In this document: in pieces, positions 24,809 to 35,860 of the stretch
Layout: every line of letters starts with the position of its first letter
Position numbering within the stretch: the first letter of the stretch is position 1
The notes under the pieces: generated by a model
What the model saw: only the letters and a program-made list of their open reading frames with translations
Databases searched by the model: none
Told to the model about the DNA's origin: nothing
Source of the DNA: Begonia masoniana
Lineage: Eukaryota; Streptophyta; Magnoliopsida; Cucurbitales; Begoniaceae
Direction of reading: 5' to 3'
Assembly: GCA_022432975.1 (NCBI GenBank)
Contig: CM039505.1
Span: 53,829,141-53,893,140 of the forward strand
DNA length: 64,000 nt
Translations under genes and position numbers: made by a program

Positions 24809-24828
24809 GAGAGAGAGAGAGAGAGAGA
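24809..24828. repeat. (GA)n microsatellite
   Basis: About ten GA units just outside the start of the E1 LTR. Confidence 0.9.
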
Positions 24829-26342
24829 ATGGTACTTTTGGAATTTTAAAGAGAAAATTGACTTGAGGGTTTGAATTGCAAACGAAGTAAATGATAGGGG
24901 CTGATTGGGTCAAAAATAAATGTTAGGGGCCAATTGACCATTGACCCCATACGTTGGGGCTAAATTGAACTTTTTCCTATATTATTTTATAGAATGTATA
25001 TTAAATAAATAAATAAAATTAAAAACTTATACCCTATTTTATAAAGAAGGGTTATTTCACGGAGGGTTACTTTGATTTGTGAAGCCGAAGCATAAATGTT
25101 CAGCATTATTTGGGTAGATCTGTAGTTTGTGTAAGGTTTTGGATCGACTGGGGGACAAAAATCGTCAAAAGGGAAAAATTTTTGCGTGAGATCCGTCATT
25201 GAAAACGTTGTCCGAATCGACCTTTCCAGGGCACGATCAATAGATAGGTAAACTGTTAGGTAGATCGCATTGCAAATTACAAGGTAGATTGCGTGGAAGA
25301 GTGCACGGTAAACCGCTACAGAGTAAATCGACAGCTACGAAGCATAGGTCATCCACTGCAAGGTCTGGTCAACTGTCCATTCAATTTCTTGGAGGTTTTT
25401 TTGGTCGTTGATCTCTTGGGTTAGGTTCCTAGTTCCGGTATAAAACTCATCCACTTTTTCTTAACATTTTAGAAAAGGATTCCTCACATTAGTTTTGTAT
25501 AAGTTCTGACGATGTCATTGATTATGAGATTGTTCCTGAGAATGTCGTTCATATTGGTAAGAAAAGTGATCGTTGTCGAAGTAGGAATTTTTATATTTTG
25601 CTGAATGCAAATCAAGATTTTCAAAACTAATATTTTGTGAGATATCACACGTAACCCGACATGGTCTGTACAATAGCATGTTATTTTTCATACTATACAT
25701 ACGATAGTTTAATACGTTTACTTTATGCATGTGTGGTATTTCGTTTTAGGTCAATATATCTATATTAGAACGGGCCTCTGGTTACTTTGGGTGTGTTGTT
25801 GCCAAAGCAACGCGAGGTCGGTTTTGTGTACATGCTACAAGAACGTGTTTTGTTTGTACACGCGACGTTGAGTTGAAATAGTGATGATGTGTCCTTACGT
25901 TCGAATTCCAAACACTTGGCCAGTGTGTTTTTGTTCTACGATCGATACACATTCAACTAGTTCTCAGACAATATTTTTTTCTTACTCATCTGACAGACAG
26001 CTAGATTTACCAGGTCATCGTCATTCTCTTATGATGGGCAATCAACGTGTAAAGGTCTGTGAGATGACTTTCTTTTCACTGAGATTATTTCTATAAAAAT
26101 GGTAGTGAATTATTTTGTCTATAGTTACCTATGTATGTAACAATATTTTTGAATCGTCACACGGGTGATTCGTGGAGACTGTTTTAAAGTGGTAACAAAA
26201 TAACGACCCGAAGGCCGTCCGGGCTTGCATTTTTTTTTTGGACATTTCAACTCTCTAAATAAGTGGACAATCTTCGTAAGAAGGGTCTAGTCAAACTGAA
26301 CACATGGGGCTAATCGATCCTTATTTGCAGATCGGAGGGGCT
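24829..26342. other. Unassigned non-coding sequence between E1 and E2
   Basis: AT-rich, with no recognisable gene. 'aggggctgattgggtcaaaa' and 'ggggccaattgaccattgacc' near 24900-24945 look like LTR sequence, so part may be the remainder of an E2 LTR. At 25228-25370 degenerate ~26-bp units (ggtagatcgcattgc, ggtagattgcgtgg, ggtaaaccgctac) recur. A stretch at 26255-26280 (agtggacaatcttcgtaag) resembles the tail of the 5S-bearing LTR that follows and may be a worn second copy. Confidence 0.35.
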
Positions 26343-26664
26343 TGTCACAATACCACATCGATTGGGGGGAAAATAGATGTGGCCCAAAGGGGTGCTATCG
26401 TCTATTGTGAAAACCGAGAGGGGCTGTCACAATACCACATCGCAATGAAACTATTAACGGCACCCCTCTCCTAAAAAGTCGATCTGTTGAACACAATGGC
26501 ACGGACCTATAACAACTCCGAAGTTAAAAGTGTTCCGTGAACGCCTACCATTTTGGTGCCCGACTAGGAAGTCCCTCGCCTATAACCCCAAAAAAATCCA
26601 TGAGGGGAGGATTTGGGTTATACCCAATCCCCAAGCGAACAATATCTTACTGGAAAAAAAGTTT
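26343..26664 (+). repeat. Cassandra-like LTR containing a 5S-rRNA-like module
   Basis: Begins TGTCACAATACCACATCG at 26343; the same 18 bases recur at 26425 (82-bp direct repeat), so either may be the start, giving an LTR of about 240-320 bp. The 5S-like module is central, and 'aagcgaacaatatctt' follows. The end 'cgtta' is a worn form of the usual GTTACA, after which the PBS comes within ten bases. Cassandra TRIMs of plants are known to have LTRs of this size with 5S sequence and an initiator-Met PBS. The assignment is by pattern and needs alignment. Confidence 0.6.
26479..26590 (+). pseudogene. 5S rRNA-like sequence
   Basis: About 112 bp align over nearly the full length of plant 5S rRNA. 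The start is gtcGATCt (5S: GTGCGATCA), then CACaATGgCACgGA, then the strongest block aACTCCGaAGTTAAaaGTG (box A region), then ttttGGTGcCCgaCTaGGAAGTCCctCG (box C region) and a final CCCC. Internal promoter boxes A and C are partly conserved; the intermediate element is weak. It is too diverged for a working ribosomal 5S gene and stands as a single copy in an LTR context. Confidence 0.7.
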
Positions 26665-26673
26665 TTCGTTAAA

Positions 26674-26685
26674 TGATATCAAAGC
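26674..26685 (+). other. Primer-binding site (E2)
   Basis: TGATATCAAAGC followed by CC, two mismatches from TGGTATCAGAGC. The leader that follows (ctcaggttttgaaaa) is like that of E3, so it leads into the gag-pol body. Confidence 0.7.
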
Positions 26686-26825
26686 CCTCAGGTTTTGAAA
26701 ATCGTTTCTTTAGACTGCTTACCAGCATAAACCGCCGCATGAAGCACCCATCGACTGTAAGTATTTAATATTATGTATGTCCTTAATAGTGTTCTTATGT
26801 TTATATTTTGTTCAGAGAATTTCAA

Positions 26826-27450
26826 ATGCTGAGAGACAAAGAGGGACTGGACACAGAGACCCACTATAGGAGGATTCTACTGATATCTCTAGTTGAGCTG
26901 CAATCCCAGCTATCTGTCAAGAGGTATGACGAAATGGCCAAGGAACTCTAAGTTTCGCGCCTCCAGGGATCATAGTGTTGGAAAGGTTTAGGCGACTCCG
27001 ACCTCGATCTTTGACGGACACTCAGCGGATCCCACTCTTCTGAAGATGGATCCGGAAGATGGAAAATATGTTCGACTATGCCAAACTGAAGAGATGAAAA
27101 AGGTTTCTGTGCAGTATGCCACCTTGAGCGATCCATTTTTTGGTGGGACACCGTCAAACCCTACCGTGGTGAGAAAACATGCCTTGTGAGCGTTCAAAGA
27201 GGTGTTCTATGGAACGTATTTCAGCCACACAACTCGACCACCAAGATGATTGAATTTGTACAACTACGCCAGTATGAGACAGTTACGGAGTACATCCGTA
27301 AGTTGAAGCTTAATCCCGTTTTCCCCGCTAGTCACCTTGTGCCACCGATGAACTCAAGTTAATCACTTCACCACTGCCTGAAGATGAAATTTGAACAGAG
27401 GGTAACAACTGCTGGTATTCGTGGCGTACCATATTCTAAGGTGGTGCCAA
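26826..27450 (+). pseudogene. gag remnant (E2)
   Basis: A possible start ATGCTGAG lies at 26828. Near 27040-27230 the translation in shifting frames reads WIRKMEN, then FKEVFYGTYFS, the conserved FK..FY..YF block of plant Ty3 capsid. An EYIRKLKLN block follows near 27290. Stops and frame changes interrupt it at least three times. Capsid assembly is the family function; this copy cannot make it. Confidence 0.65.
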
Positions 27451-27849
27451 GCTCTTATACTTGAAGAGATGGAAGTGAGTTCCAAAGGTATGAAACGGTC
27501 AGAAATTCTTTCAGAGTTGACCACATCCACAGCATAAACAGTGCAACCACAAAGGGTGCAAGGCAATGAAGGGGAGGAAGGAGAGTGAAGAAAAAATGAC
27601 GGGTGCAAGAAAAAAAGCAGGCGACCCAAGAGGGTCCGCAGACTTCTGTATGCCAGTGTATGCAAGCAGCCTCATTTGAGAGTGCAGATTATTTATAGCC
27701 GATGTTTTCATAATTCAACAAAGAAGGTCACAATTAACGGATTGTCCCATGCAGACAAACGGCAACCAGATGCTACTCTAAGGATCTTTGTCCTGATCGA
27801 AGATGAAGAGTTGTGTAGCCTTCAGTTGTTTCCTGTACATTCTTATCTG

Positions 27850-27905
27850 TAACATAGCGTCATATACATTGATCGACAGCGGGTGCCCCATGTTTCTACG
27901 GTTTT
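27850..27905 (+). pseudogene. Aspartic protease remnant (E2)
   Basis: ASYTLIDSGCPMFL is readable in one frame, matching the protease active-site block in which DSG stands for DTG. The downstream protease body and GMDWL motif are not recognisable; a deletion is likely, because RT begins only about 100 bp later. Confidence 0.6.
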
Positions 27906-28027
27906 CTTGGATGGACTTACCGGGCTTACCTCCTAATAAGAATGGATTTCAACAATTGATTTCTATCCTTCTCCGCGCCAGTATCTAAGAACCCGGACTG
28001 CATGGTGCCATCGAATTGGGAGTTTGA

Positions 28028-28720
28028 ATGCTCCCCTGAAGAGTTAGTAGATAAGGGCTTTATTATTACGCCCGAGTGTTTCTCCCTGGGGTGCTCCAGT
28101 TCTATTTGTTAAGATAAGACCGGTCCTTTGAGAATGTGTGTTGATTCCAAGACTTAAATAACTGACCATCAAGAATAAATATCTGTTACCAAAGATCGAC
28201 GATTTATTTGATCAACTACAGGGGCCCGAGTATTTTTCAAAGATTGACTTAGACGCCTCGGGCTATTATCAATGAAAGTCCCAGCAGAAGATATCCCAAA
28301 GAATGGCGTTCGGAATCGTTACTGGCTTCGAGTTTCCTAGTATGTCGTTTGGGTTGACGAATGCTCTAGCGGCCTTATGGATTTTGGATGACATAGTATT
28401 CACGGATTTTCTGTGGATAAGTTTTGATCGTTCTTTAATCAATAATATTTTAGTTTTTTCCGATGAAGAAGAACACTCGAACATCTGAAGGCAGTTTTTA
28501 TCTACTCTGAAGCGGCATCAGCTATATTCCAAATTCTCTAAGTGTGAATTCTGGTTAGACAGAGTAATTTTCGGTCACTTTATCTCCAATGAAGGTGTTT
28601 CATTGGATCCAGCCAAAATACAACCATGAAGAATGGCCACAGCCGAGAAATCTAGTTTTCATAGGCCGCCGGATATTACAGGAGATTTAGTTAGGATTTC
28701 TATTACTTACAAAAGCCTGT
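28028..28720 (+). pseudogene. Reverse transcriptase (E2), catalytic Asp pair lost
   Basis: Ordered blocks in changing frames: [92 protein letters not shown] and GVSLDPAKIQ. The last Asp pair of the FIDD/YVDD box has become Asn-Asn (GAT to AAT twice), so the enzyme would be dead even without frameshifts. The pattern is Ty3/gypsy. A 62-codon open stretch (28303-28488) covers the palm. Confidence 0.85.
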
Positions 28721-28835
28721 GACCATCTTAACGATAAGAATGTGAATTATAATGGTCTGAAGATTGTTTAGAGAGTTTTCAGACTTTGAAAAGCATACGT
28801 TCACCATAAATCCTCTGTTGATAGTTCTGGTGGAA

Positions 28836-29060
28836 GACGGAAGTTCAGTATATATTGCGATGCTTCCAAGATTGGCTTGGGATGCGTATTGATGCAGTAC
28901 GGAAGGTGATTGCCTAATATCTCTTTTCAACTCAAAAGGAATTGAATATGAGACAAAGACGATGACTGAGTTGTAAAAAATTATGATTTTGAGATCAAGT
29001 ATCATCCTGGAAAAAGCTAATGCAGTGCAGACCTTTACGTAGGATGCCAAGACGATTCAA
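28836..29060 (+). pseudogene. RNase H with internal deletion (E2)
   Basis: YCDASKIGLGCVLMQYGR is clear near 28850-28905 (first catalytic Asp present), and YDFEIKYHPGK near 28983-29015 is the end of the domain. About 200 bp of the usual middle part is missing between them. No integrase motif follows before 29527. Confidence 0.8.
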
Positions 29061-29527
29061 TCCGATTTTGAAGATGTCATGCCTCATATAAAAGGGAATT
29101 CAGATTATTTGATTTGGAGATAGTCTCGAAACTATCATTCATGCTTTTAGAATTTCTGTGCAACCACCCTTCTGCTAAGATCAAGAAAGCTCAGAAGGCA
29201 GATTCGAAGGAGAAAGATAATATAGTTAAAAATATGACTGATGATTAATCATTTGATTTTGCATATTCAGAAGATTGAATTGAATGAAGTTCATTACCGG
29301 TAGTACGCCCTAAAGATGAGGAGTTGTACGAAAGGAAATCAGTCAGAATTATTCTTATCTTTCTATTACATCCATGTACAAGCCCGCAGGGGAGTCCTTT
29401 ACGGGATTGGTAAATAAAATATACACTGACATTTTTATAAAGATTTTCAATTAAGTTTGTTTTACCGAAGAAAGCATTATAGATCCTAATAATTAATAGA
29501 GATTTTAAGAAAATTTGGGATTTTAGG

Positions 29528-31900
29528 TGTCGTAACGCTAAATTTTACGGAATTACGTTCTCGTAATATAAGGATATTTTGGTAAAACTAGTAAACGAGG
29601 TCCCGTTTTGGCGAACGGATAGTTTTATAGGCCCAGTAAGAAGTCGGGTTATGGTGATTAAGAAAATTTTGGAGAACCAATCGTCGCTAATTTAACGAAA
29701 CAATGACAAACAATTGAGAATCAAAGCAAGGCAAAATGTATTTGCCAAGTGAAATTTTAATAAAAAGTACATTTCTCTTTTTCCTCTCTCCCTCTTTTCA
29801 CTTTCCCCTCTCCTTCTTCTCGGGCGAACTTCAGGCATGAAGCTTTCTTCACGGCGTTTTCCCATTCCGATCCGAACGCTCGTTCTTCCGCCATCACTCG
29901 TTTTGTCCCTTCGTGTTTTCCTCCTCCAAATGACCCCCTAGGTAGTTCTACAAAAAAAAAAACCTTTTGGAAAGTTTATCCATAGTTTTCCGCGGAGTTA
30001 AAACGATTAGAGTTTTTCGTTAGGGGTTTTCGCGAAATAATCGATTATTGCTAGACACATGGCTAGGGTTGCCCTATTTATACATTTTGTAACGTATTAA
30101 TGGGCATTGTGAAGTGTTAGACGGATTAATGGGCCATTAATGTGAGTTTTTATTGGGTGTTGAAACTTGTGACTATCTCCATTAATGGAGGTTTTGTTAT
30201 TGTGAGCGTAAGTTGCTCGGTGAAATGCCTCATGAGCTAAATGATTTTAGGAGATTTCCTTAGTTAAGGTTTCGTTGATTTTGGCCTCGTTTAACGCGAT
30301 TGTTTTTTAAATTTGCCATAGGTGAACACTCTCGTGGACAGAGCTGGAGTTTCAACGGGCCGCGAGGTAAGTTCTCGTGACTTACTGTTGCCGATTGGCC
30401 TACAGCACCAATCTCGTAATTCCTGTTGAAATACGTTGGTGCTTTGGTGTTTATGTTGGTCATTGTTTTGTCTAATATTTAGTGGGTAGTTTAGGTTCGG
30501 TTGTTTTATAGGTTTGATCGTTGTGACCGGTTTTGAGGATATTTGTAGTTTTTTGATGGTATGCTCCGTGTAGGTATGGTTATATTGAGAGGCCCATCGC
30601 AACAGAGTTTTTAATGTCAGGAAGAAATGATGTATGCTGAATTTCATGAAAAAAATGCATGTAAAGGCAATAAAAGTTATCATGTAAACAACCCTGGCAT
30701 GGGGTTACTCGGGGATGATGTTCAGACCCCGCGTTCCTGTGGTTAGCGGGTTTTCTCCCTTCAGATTGGTGGTGGCGGTTAACCACTGGCATGCCCTCTC
30801 CATCTGTGCGGCGTTTCCGATACCATAACTGACACGTACTGATATATGAAATGCATGGACTTTTTTTTATAGCATTGAACATACAAGATCAGGCATATGC
30901 CTTTACGTAGAATTTACTTTGAGATTTTATCTCATAGGTGTCTTTTGTGTGTAGGTATCTTGATATAGGTGAGGACGAGGATCCCTCCCCCCGAGAAGAT
31001 GCAGTCGAAGGCGATGGCCCGGTGGAGTGCGCTAGGCATTCGATGCACTTTTGACCCTGGGATGGGCTGTAAGTATTTTGGGGAGCACATGTTAGGTCCG
31101 TAGAGAATGTGTATTTGAACATATTAGGATGGTGGGAATTTGGATAGTGGATGTTCTGTTTCGAGATTTTTAAACGCTTTGGAAACTTATTTTATACTGC
31201 TTGGGTACATTACTTTATAGGGATATGTCATTTTTAAAATGGATCCACGCGGTTTCATTTTTATGAAATTGTGTTATATTTCGTTAATTTTTGATCGGTT
31301 TTTTGGCTGATTAGTGGAGCAAGGTTGGGTTATGGTGTGTATGTTTTTATAAAAAGGATGAAAGTGTGAAGTGTTTAATAATGTGTGCATGAAGGAATAC
31401 AACAAAATGGGGAAGTAGTCCTCTGAAATCGGATTCCGAGGACATTCCCCGATCGATGCGATCGCTCGCGTGATCGATCGCGCGCTCTATGGATTTTCCT
31501 AGAGTGCGGCGCTAGATCGCGCCCATAATTGGTCTATCGATCGCGCCCTAATTTTGTATGGGCTCGATCTGCCACAATTGGGGGCGATCGATCGCCCTCA
31601 GTTGTTTTGCAATGGGCGATCGTCGCCTGGCATTTGGGGCGATCGTCGCCCCTGCGCTTTTATTGGACAACTGTCCCTTTTGCCCTCCATTTGTTGCCGA
31701 TGTTTTATTTGTTTTGTAATTGTTTTATTATGTTTCATTTAAATGTTTTTATGTTTCCTTCAATGTTTTAAAATAGTTTGCGAAACAAATGATTTTAACC
31801 GATTTAGTCTACGAGGTAATTCTGCTTTATTTACGAAGTTTTATAAAGTAAAAATGAAAATATAACGAGAAAATAAAGGTACCATGTGTTAGGGTCGCCA
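29528..31900 (+). repeat. 5' LTR of E3
   Basis: About 2.37 kb from TGTCGTAACGCTAAATTTTA to about gggtcgcca, just before the PBS-like tgttatcaagc. The left end is typical of plant Tekay/Del-like LTRs; the right end is approximate. It includes a pyrimidine-rich stretch (29770-29830), often the transcript leader of such elements, and the GATCG palindrome block near its end. The rest is non-coding, with nothing else recognised. Confidence 0.7.
31449..31655. repeat. Palindrome block of GCGATCG/CGATCGAT repeats in the E3 LTR
   Basis: At least ten CGATCG or GATCGATCG palindromes in about 200 bp, as repeated modules such as gatcgatcgcgcgc, ctatcgatcgcgccc, gggcgatcgatcgccc and gggcgatcgtcgcc. Local GC and CpG are far above the surroundings. 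It ends about 250 bp before the PBS. Confidence 0.85.
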
Positions 31901-31906
31901 CCGTTA

Positions 31907-31918
31907 TGTTATCAAGCC
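31907..31918 (+). other. Primer-binding site (E3), degenerate
   Basis: TGTTATCAAGCC, a worn form of TGGTATCAGAGCC, followed by a leader like that of E2. Confidence 0.55.
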
Positions 31919-32054
31919 CCCGTATTTTAAAAATGGTGTCTGGAGACTGCTCGACCTGCACAGCCACTCGCGGACATCCTACCTTCCTCCAACTGTAATT
32001 ATGTTTAATACTTTATTTGATTTCGTTTCTTAGAGTTATTTATTTTAACTTGAT

Positions 32055-32900
32055 ATGGAGTTTAAAAATGAATGGTTCATCGAGGAAATGAAACCGAGAG
32101 GACCGAACAATAATAATAATCATCTTAAGGGATTCATTGTGCCCAACATTCCCAACACCATGGAGCGTCAGGCTCAACAAATGAGATACATCCCAGCAGC
32201 TAGGGCCCTTATCGATCGGAGGGCATTAGCTCAGACACAGCGACTCCTGGTAACGAGGGATGGAGAAATTCCAGAAGCCCAACCTCCTGTGTTCAATGGT
32301 AATCTAAACGGATCCCTCTCAGCCGAGGAGGTGGATTCGAACCATGAAGATATGCTGACTTACGCAAGTCTAGATATGGCGAGAGGTTGCGTTTGTGACT
32401 TATCACTTAGGCACTATATGCCCGATTCTGGGGGATTCCATCAAGGCAACCACCGATGTTACGATTATGAGTTTGGGAAGCATTTCAGAATGGGAACCTT
32501 TTATGACAAGTATTATCCATACAGTACGAGAGTGAGGCGACATGGTAGAGTTCATGCAATTGCGGCGGTGGTTCGATTGTCGGTATGTGAGGAAGTTTGA
32601 GCCCTGTCCCGATTTGCGCCACCACGTCGGTCCATATTAATGAGGACAAGATAGCACATTTGTGCAGGGACTTGGTCAAGAAAATCGGAAGACTCTTAAC
32701 CAATATCAGGGGTCGGAATGTGTCCTAGATGAGATTTGTGGCCAGGGCACTTTGCGATGGAGGCTGTTGATTCAGAGTTATGCAAACCGAGAGAACCAGC
32801 TAATAGGGGTGTCTTTCGATATACAGCCCCGGGCCTCAGAATGGGGGCTGGCAACCGAAGGGCAGCCACAACAACATAAAAGGGGTGCAAACAGTTTCCT
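32055..32900 (+). pseudogene. gag remnant (E3)
   Basis: An open frame of 181 codons from ATG at 32055 to 32600, about one third of a usual Gag. It includes an N-terminal Asn run (NNNNN), PPVFNGNLNGSLSAEE (the usual start of the capsid domain) and FYDKYYPYS (the F.DKY.P block). Between these, the expected W-containing blocks lie in other frames, so the frame switches at least twice. The remainder to about 32900 is unreadable Gag tail; I see no clear zinc knuckle. Confidence 0.7.
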
Positions 32901-33204
32901 ATGATGGTAAAGGCCGATCAAGGCAAGGGGAAGCAATCCAAGGCGCTGCTGCATCAACAGCCTGTTTTAATTCCTAAGTTCCAGAATGACACTACGGCGC
33001 TTGTCGATTGGGCACGAACATTTGTTAGAGATATGTAGAGTCTGCCATTTTTCTCAAACTATCCAGGCGGCACCGATCAAATGAATAGTGACCCGCAAGA
33101 GAGTATTCCTTTATTTGAGTCTGGTGAATGCGACGACGAGCTCAGCCCTCAGTTGAGAGCGGGTACTATTTTGATTATGGGCGTAGGCGGTAGGTTTTTT
33201 TTTC

Positions 33205-33275
33205 TTTCTTTGATAGACACGGAGCTACGCACTGCTTTTATCTCAACTACTTGTATGATTAGAGTGGGGTTATCG
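33205..33275 (+). pseudogene. Aspartic protease remnant (E3)
   Basis: LIDT, then AFISTT and RVGLS, are readable. The active-site DTG is turned to DTE by a one-base loss, compensated a few codons later. This is the standard protease block of plant Ty3 elements. Confidence 0.7.
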
Positions 33276-33559
33276 TCTTAGTTACAGAGTTTTTGAGTAT
33301 AGAGTGTGCTGCCTTCTGGAGAACATATGCAGTTCCTATCGTATTCTCCAGGGCACTGTCGTCTCAATGGGGTATACTATCCTTTCTGCTCGCCTATATT
33401 TATGAGCATAGAGCGGTACGATCTTATCTAGGGATAGACTGGTCCTTTCACAGCACTTCGTCACCATCGCTTGTCAATCCTAGATTGTGCCTTTTCGACC
33501 CGCCGGGTAAGCGAGTTTTTTATCAGTCGATGAACACATTGAGGATCGCCTATTTCTAT

Positions 33560-34450
33560 CCAGCAGGTCAACGAGCAGTTTACAGGGATATCGAATTTAT
33601 CATGATATATATCCGAGCTTCCACACCAGTGTCTAAAGATCCATACATATTGTCGCCTGCTGAAGTGAAGAGTTGAAAACTCAGCTTGAGGATCTAGAGA
33701 TTGGGTTTTTCAGCCGACCCGTTGTTTCACCCTGGGTTGCTCCCGTTCTATGTCGTCAAGAAGACAGCGGGACTCATCAGTATTGCGTGATGACCGAGAG
33801 CTGATAAGCTTACATTGAAGAATAAAACGTATCCACTACCCCGGATAGCTGATTTATTTGATCACCTGTAGGGTGCCCGATGTTTTCCCCCAAGAATTGA
33901 CCTACCTCGGGTTATTATCAGTTGAATGGTCCTGTAGGAAGATAGTCAGAAACAGCAATTCCGAACGGGTATGGTCCATTATGAGTTCCTTGTTAATGTC
34001 TTTTGGACTTACTATGCCCCTGCAAGCGTTTTATGGACCTGATGACCGTGTTTTTAAGGAGTATCTTGACAAGTTCGCCGTTGTTTTCATTGAAGACCTT
34101 TAAATTTATTCTAAACAAAGGAAGAACACGACGATCACTTGAGGATAGTTCTTAGGATTCTATGTCAGCACCAGTTGTATCCGAATTCCCAAGTTGCGAT
34201 TTTTCTTGGCTGGACAGGTCACTTTTCTTGCCATACCATATCACAGGAAAGGAATTTATTATATCTGAGTAATTCAGTGTGGTCAGAGATTGGCCACAGC
34301 CTAAAAAACGTGGTGAGGTGCGTGGTTTCTTCTCTGGTTGCTGCTATTATCAAAGTTCATAGATGGATTCTCAAAGATTGCAGTTCCTCTCATCAACGCT
34401 TGATTTCAAAGAATGAGAATTTATATGTCGGCTGCTTGGAACAGGAGTTT
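33560..34450 (+). pseudogene. Reverse transcriptase (E3)
   Basis: Ordered blocks in changing frames: STPVSKDPY, SPAEVK, TQLEDLE, RPVVSPWVAPV, LTLKNK, PLPRIADLFDH, YEFLV, MDLMT, VFKEYLDKFAVVFIEDL, then EEHDDHLRIVLRIL, HQLYP and GHTISQE. The palm box reads FIED instead of FIDD. Later blocks near 34310-34450 (FIDGFSKIAVPL) are the RT-RNase H connection. It is similar in kind to E1, E2 and E4 but not a recent copy of them. Confidence 0.85.
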
Positions 34451-34740
34451 TATGTAGTTTGAAGCAAAAGCTTGACCACAACTCCAGTCCGCACCATTGC
34501 CTGTTGAGGGTATAAATTTATTAGTACTACTGCGCTGCGTCTGGAGTTTTGGACCGGTTTGTGTATTGATTTAGGAAGGAAGTTTTTGCTTATGCTGGCT
34601 CGCAGTTTCGCCTATGAGCAATTATCCTACGCACGACCTATAGTTAGCTTCTGTGTTTCGTGTACACCCGAGTATTGTTTGGCGTGCATAGCTATGTCGG
34701 ATAGGAAGGTTAATGATGCAAGGGTAGAAGGTATGCATTG
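34451..34740 (+). pseudogene. RNase H remnant (E3)
   Basis: LKQKLDHNSSP and later EVFAYAGSQFRL (usually VIAYASRQL) are just readable. The domain fades out near 34740, where LTR-like non-coding sequence starts. Confidence 0.5.
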
Positions 34741-35860
34741 AGGTGTGCATTGAAGTGTATTTGAAGTAAGTTTGACAAGTCAAACTAATTGTAGATGGGT
34801 TGAAGTTTATGTTTAAAAGTCCAACTTAGTTAACCAATCAATTTCATTAAATTGAAGGAAGAAGCATCACGTTGGAGTTTTTATGAGAGAGAAAGTTAGT
34901 GGGTTAATTGCCAATTTAACAACTTTATGTTTAAAAATTACAAGTGGAAGAAATTATGGGTTTTATGGTGGGTTTTCATTCTCTTCTTCCCCTCCATCGA
35001 TCCCTCTCTTTCAACCTCCATAGCCGCCCCTTCCTCTCTTCCTTGCTCCAAGATAGCAGGTGTTTTAAAGGTAAAACAATTAGGTTTTGGTTGTATGTAC
35101 TTTTAGGTGAAGTTTATTAGAAGGTCTTTAGGGATTTTGTGTGAGTTTTTAGCTCGTGTTTGGAAACCCTAGCTTGAGTGCTCCGATTTATGAGTCTCCT
35201 TGCTGATTGTTCTTCCTATTTTGGCTTATTTAAGTTTTAGATAGGATGTTTAGGTGGTTAGAGTGGTTAGATAGTGATTTTGGAATTTGAAATGCACAAA
35301 ACCGTTTTGTTAAGTGTGATGGCCGATTCTTGTCCTTGTCAATTTCGGATTGGCTAAGTGTGTATTTAGTTGGTTTCAGCATTACTTGATAGTATAAGAC
35401 GTGTAGAGTTTTCCGAGTTGGGGTGGCACGTCGAAATCCGTTGAAACGAGGAAGTTGTGGCCGTTTAAAGTTGACGTCGTAATTTTGTGGCAAAACCGGT
35501 TTTAGGTTTTGGATGTGAGAGTTGTTTAGTTGTTGGTTGTTAGTTTTAGTTTAGTTAGAAAACTTTTTAGAGTTTAATTGAAAGCTTATCACTTGAGTTT
35601 CGTGATTTAGTGTCGCCGGACGGTGAGTGGGACGGTACTCAGACGAGTGTTTGGACGGGCATCCAGAATAGTGGTAGTTTTCCTTCGCCTTCGGCCTACA
35701 CCATAGAACGTAGGTTGTTTATTTCGTGTAGTTGTTGTTTATTATTCGGTGGTTTAGCATTGAAGCATCTCATGTTAGAACGCTAGTATGGTTAATAGCA
35801 GTGATTGGCATTGTGAGCCTAAACGTAAGCAACTAAAGTTAATTTATATCTCAAATAAGT

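Larger units (their letters stand above)
26343..29527 (+). mobile_element. E2: truncated Ty3/gypsy element behind a 5S-bearing LTR
   Basis: In order on the plus strand: a short LTR-like sequence with a 5S-rRNA-like module (26343-26664), PBS (26674), leader, gag (about 26826-27450), protease (27850), RT (28028-28720) and a shortened RNase H (28836-29060). It is cut at 29527, where the E3 LTR starts with canonical termini. Integrase and 3' LTR are absent. All domains are frameshifted. Whether the 5S LTR truly belongs to this gag-pol or a TRIM recombined with it is open. Confidence 0.75.
29528..34740 (+). mobile_element. E3: truncated Ty3/gypsy element, 5' LTR to RNase H
   Basis: LTR 29528-31900, PBS 31907, leader, gag (32055-about 32900), protease (33205), RT (33560-34450) and a worn RNase H to about 34740. 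E4 LTR sequence follows without integrase or 3' LTR. The clean TGTCGTAACG start against E2 sequence suggests insertion of E3 into E2. Frames are broken in every domain. Confidence 0.8.

Noticed and set aside
26479..26590. A working 5S ribosomal RNA gene
   Set aside because: Too many differences in the A-to-C box interval, no tandem 5S array, no T-run terminator at the 3' end, and an LTR plus PBS context.
26757..26815. A leader intron in E2 with donor GTAAGT and acceptor TTCAG
   Set aside because: The nearest acceptor would give an intron of about 58 bp, and about 40 bp in E3, shorter than plants usually splice. The conserved motif is kept as a finding, without the intron call.
32055..32600. 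A host gene of 181 codons
   Set aside because: It lies just after the PBS and leader of E3, and its PPVFNG and FYDKYYP blocks mark it as Gag.
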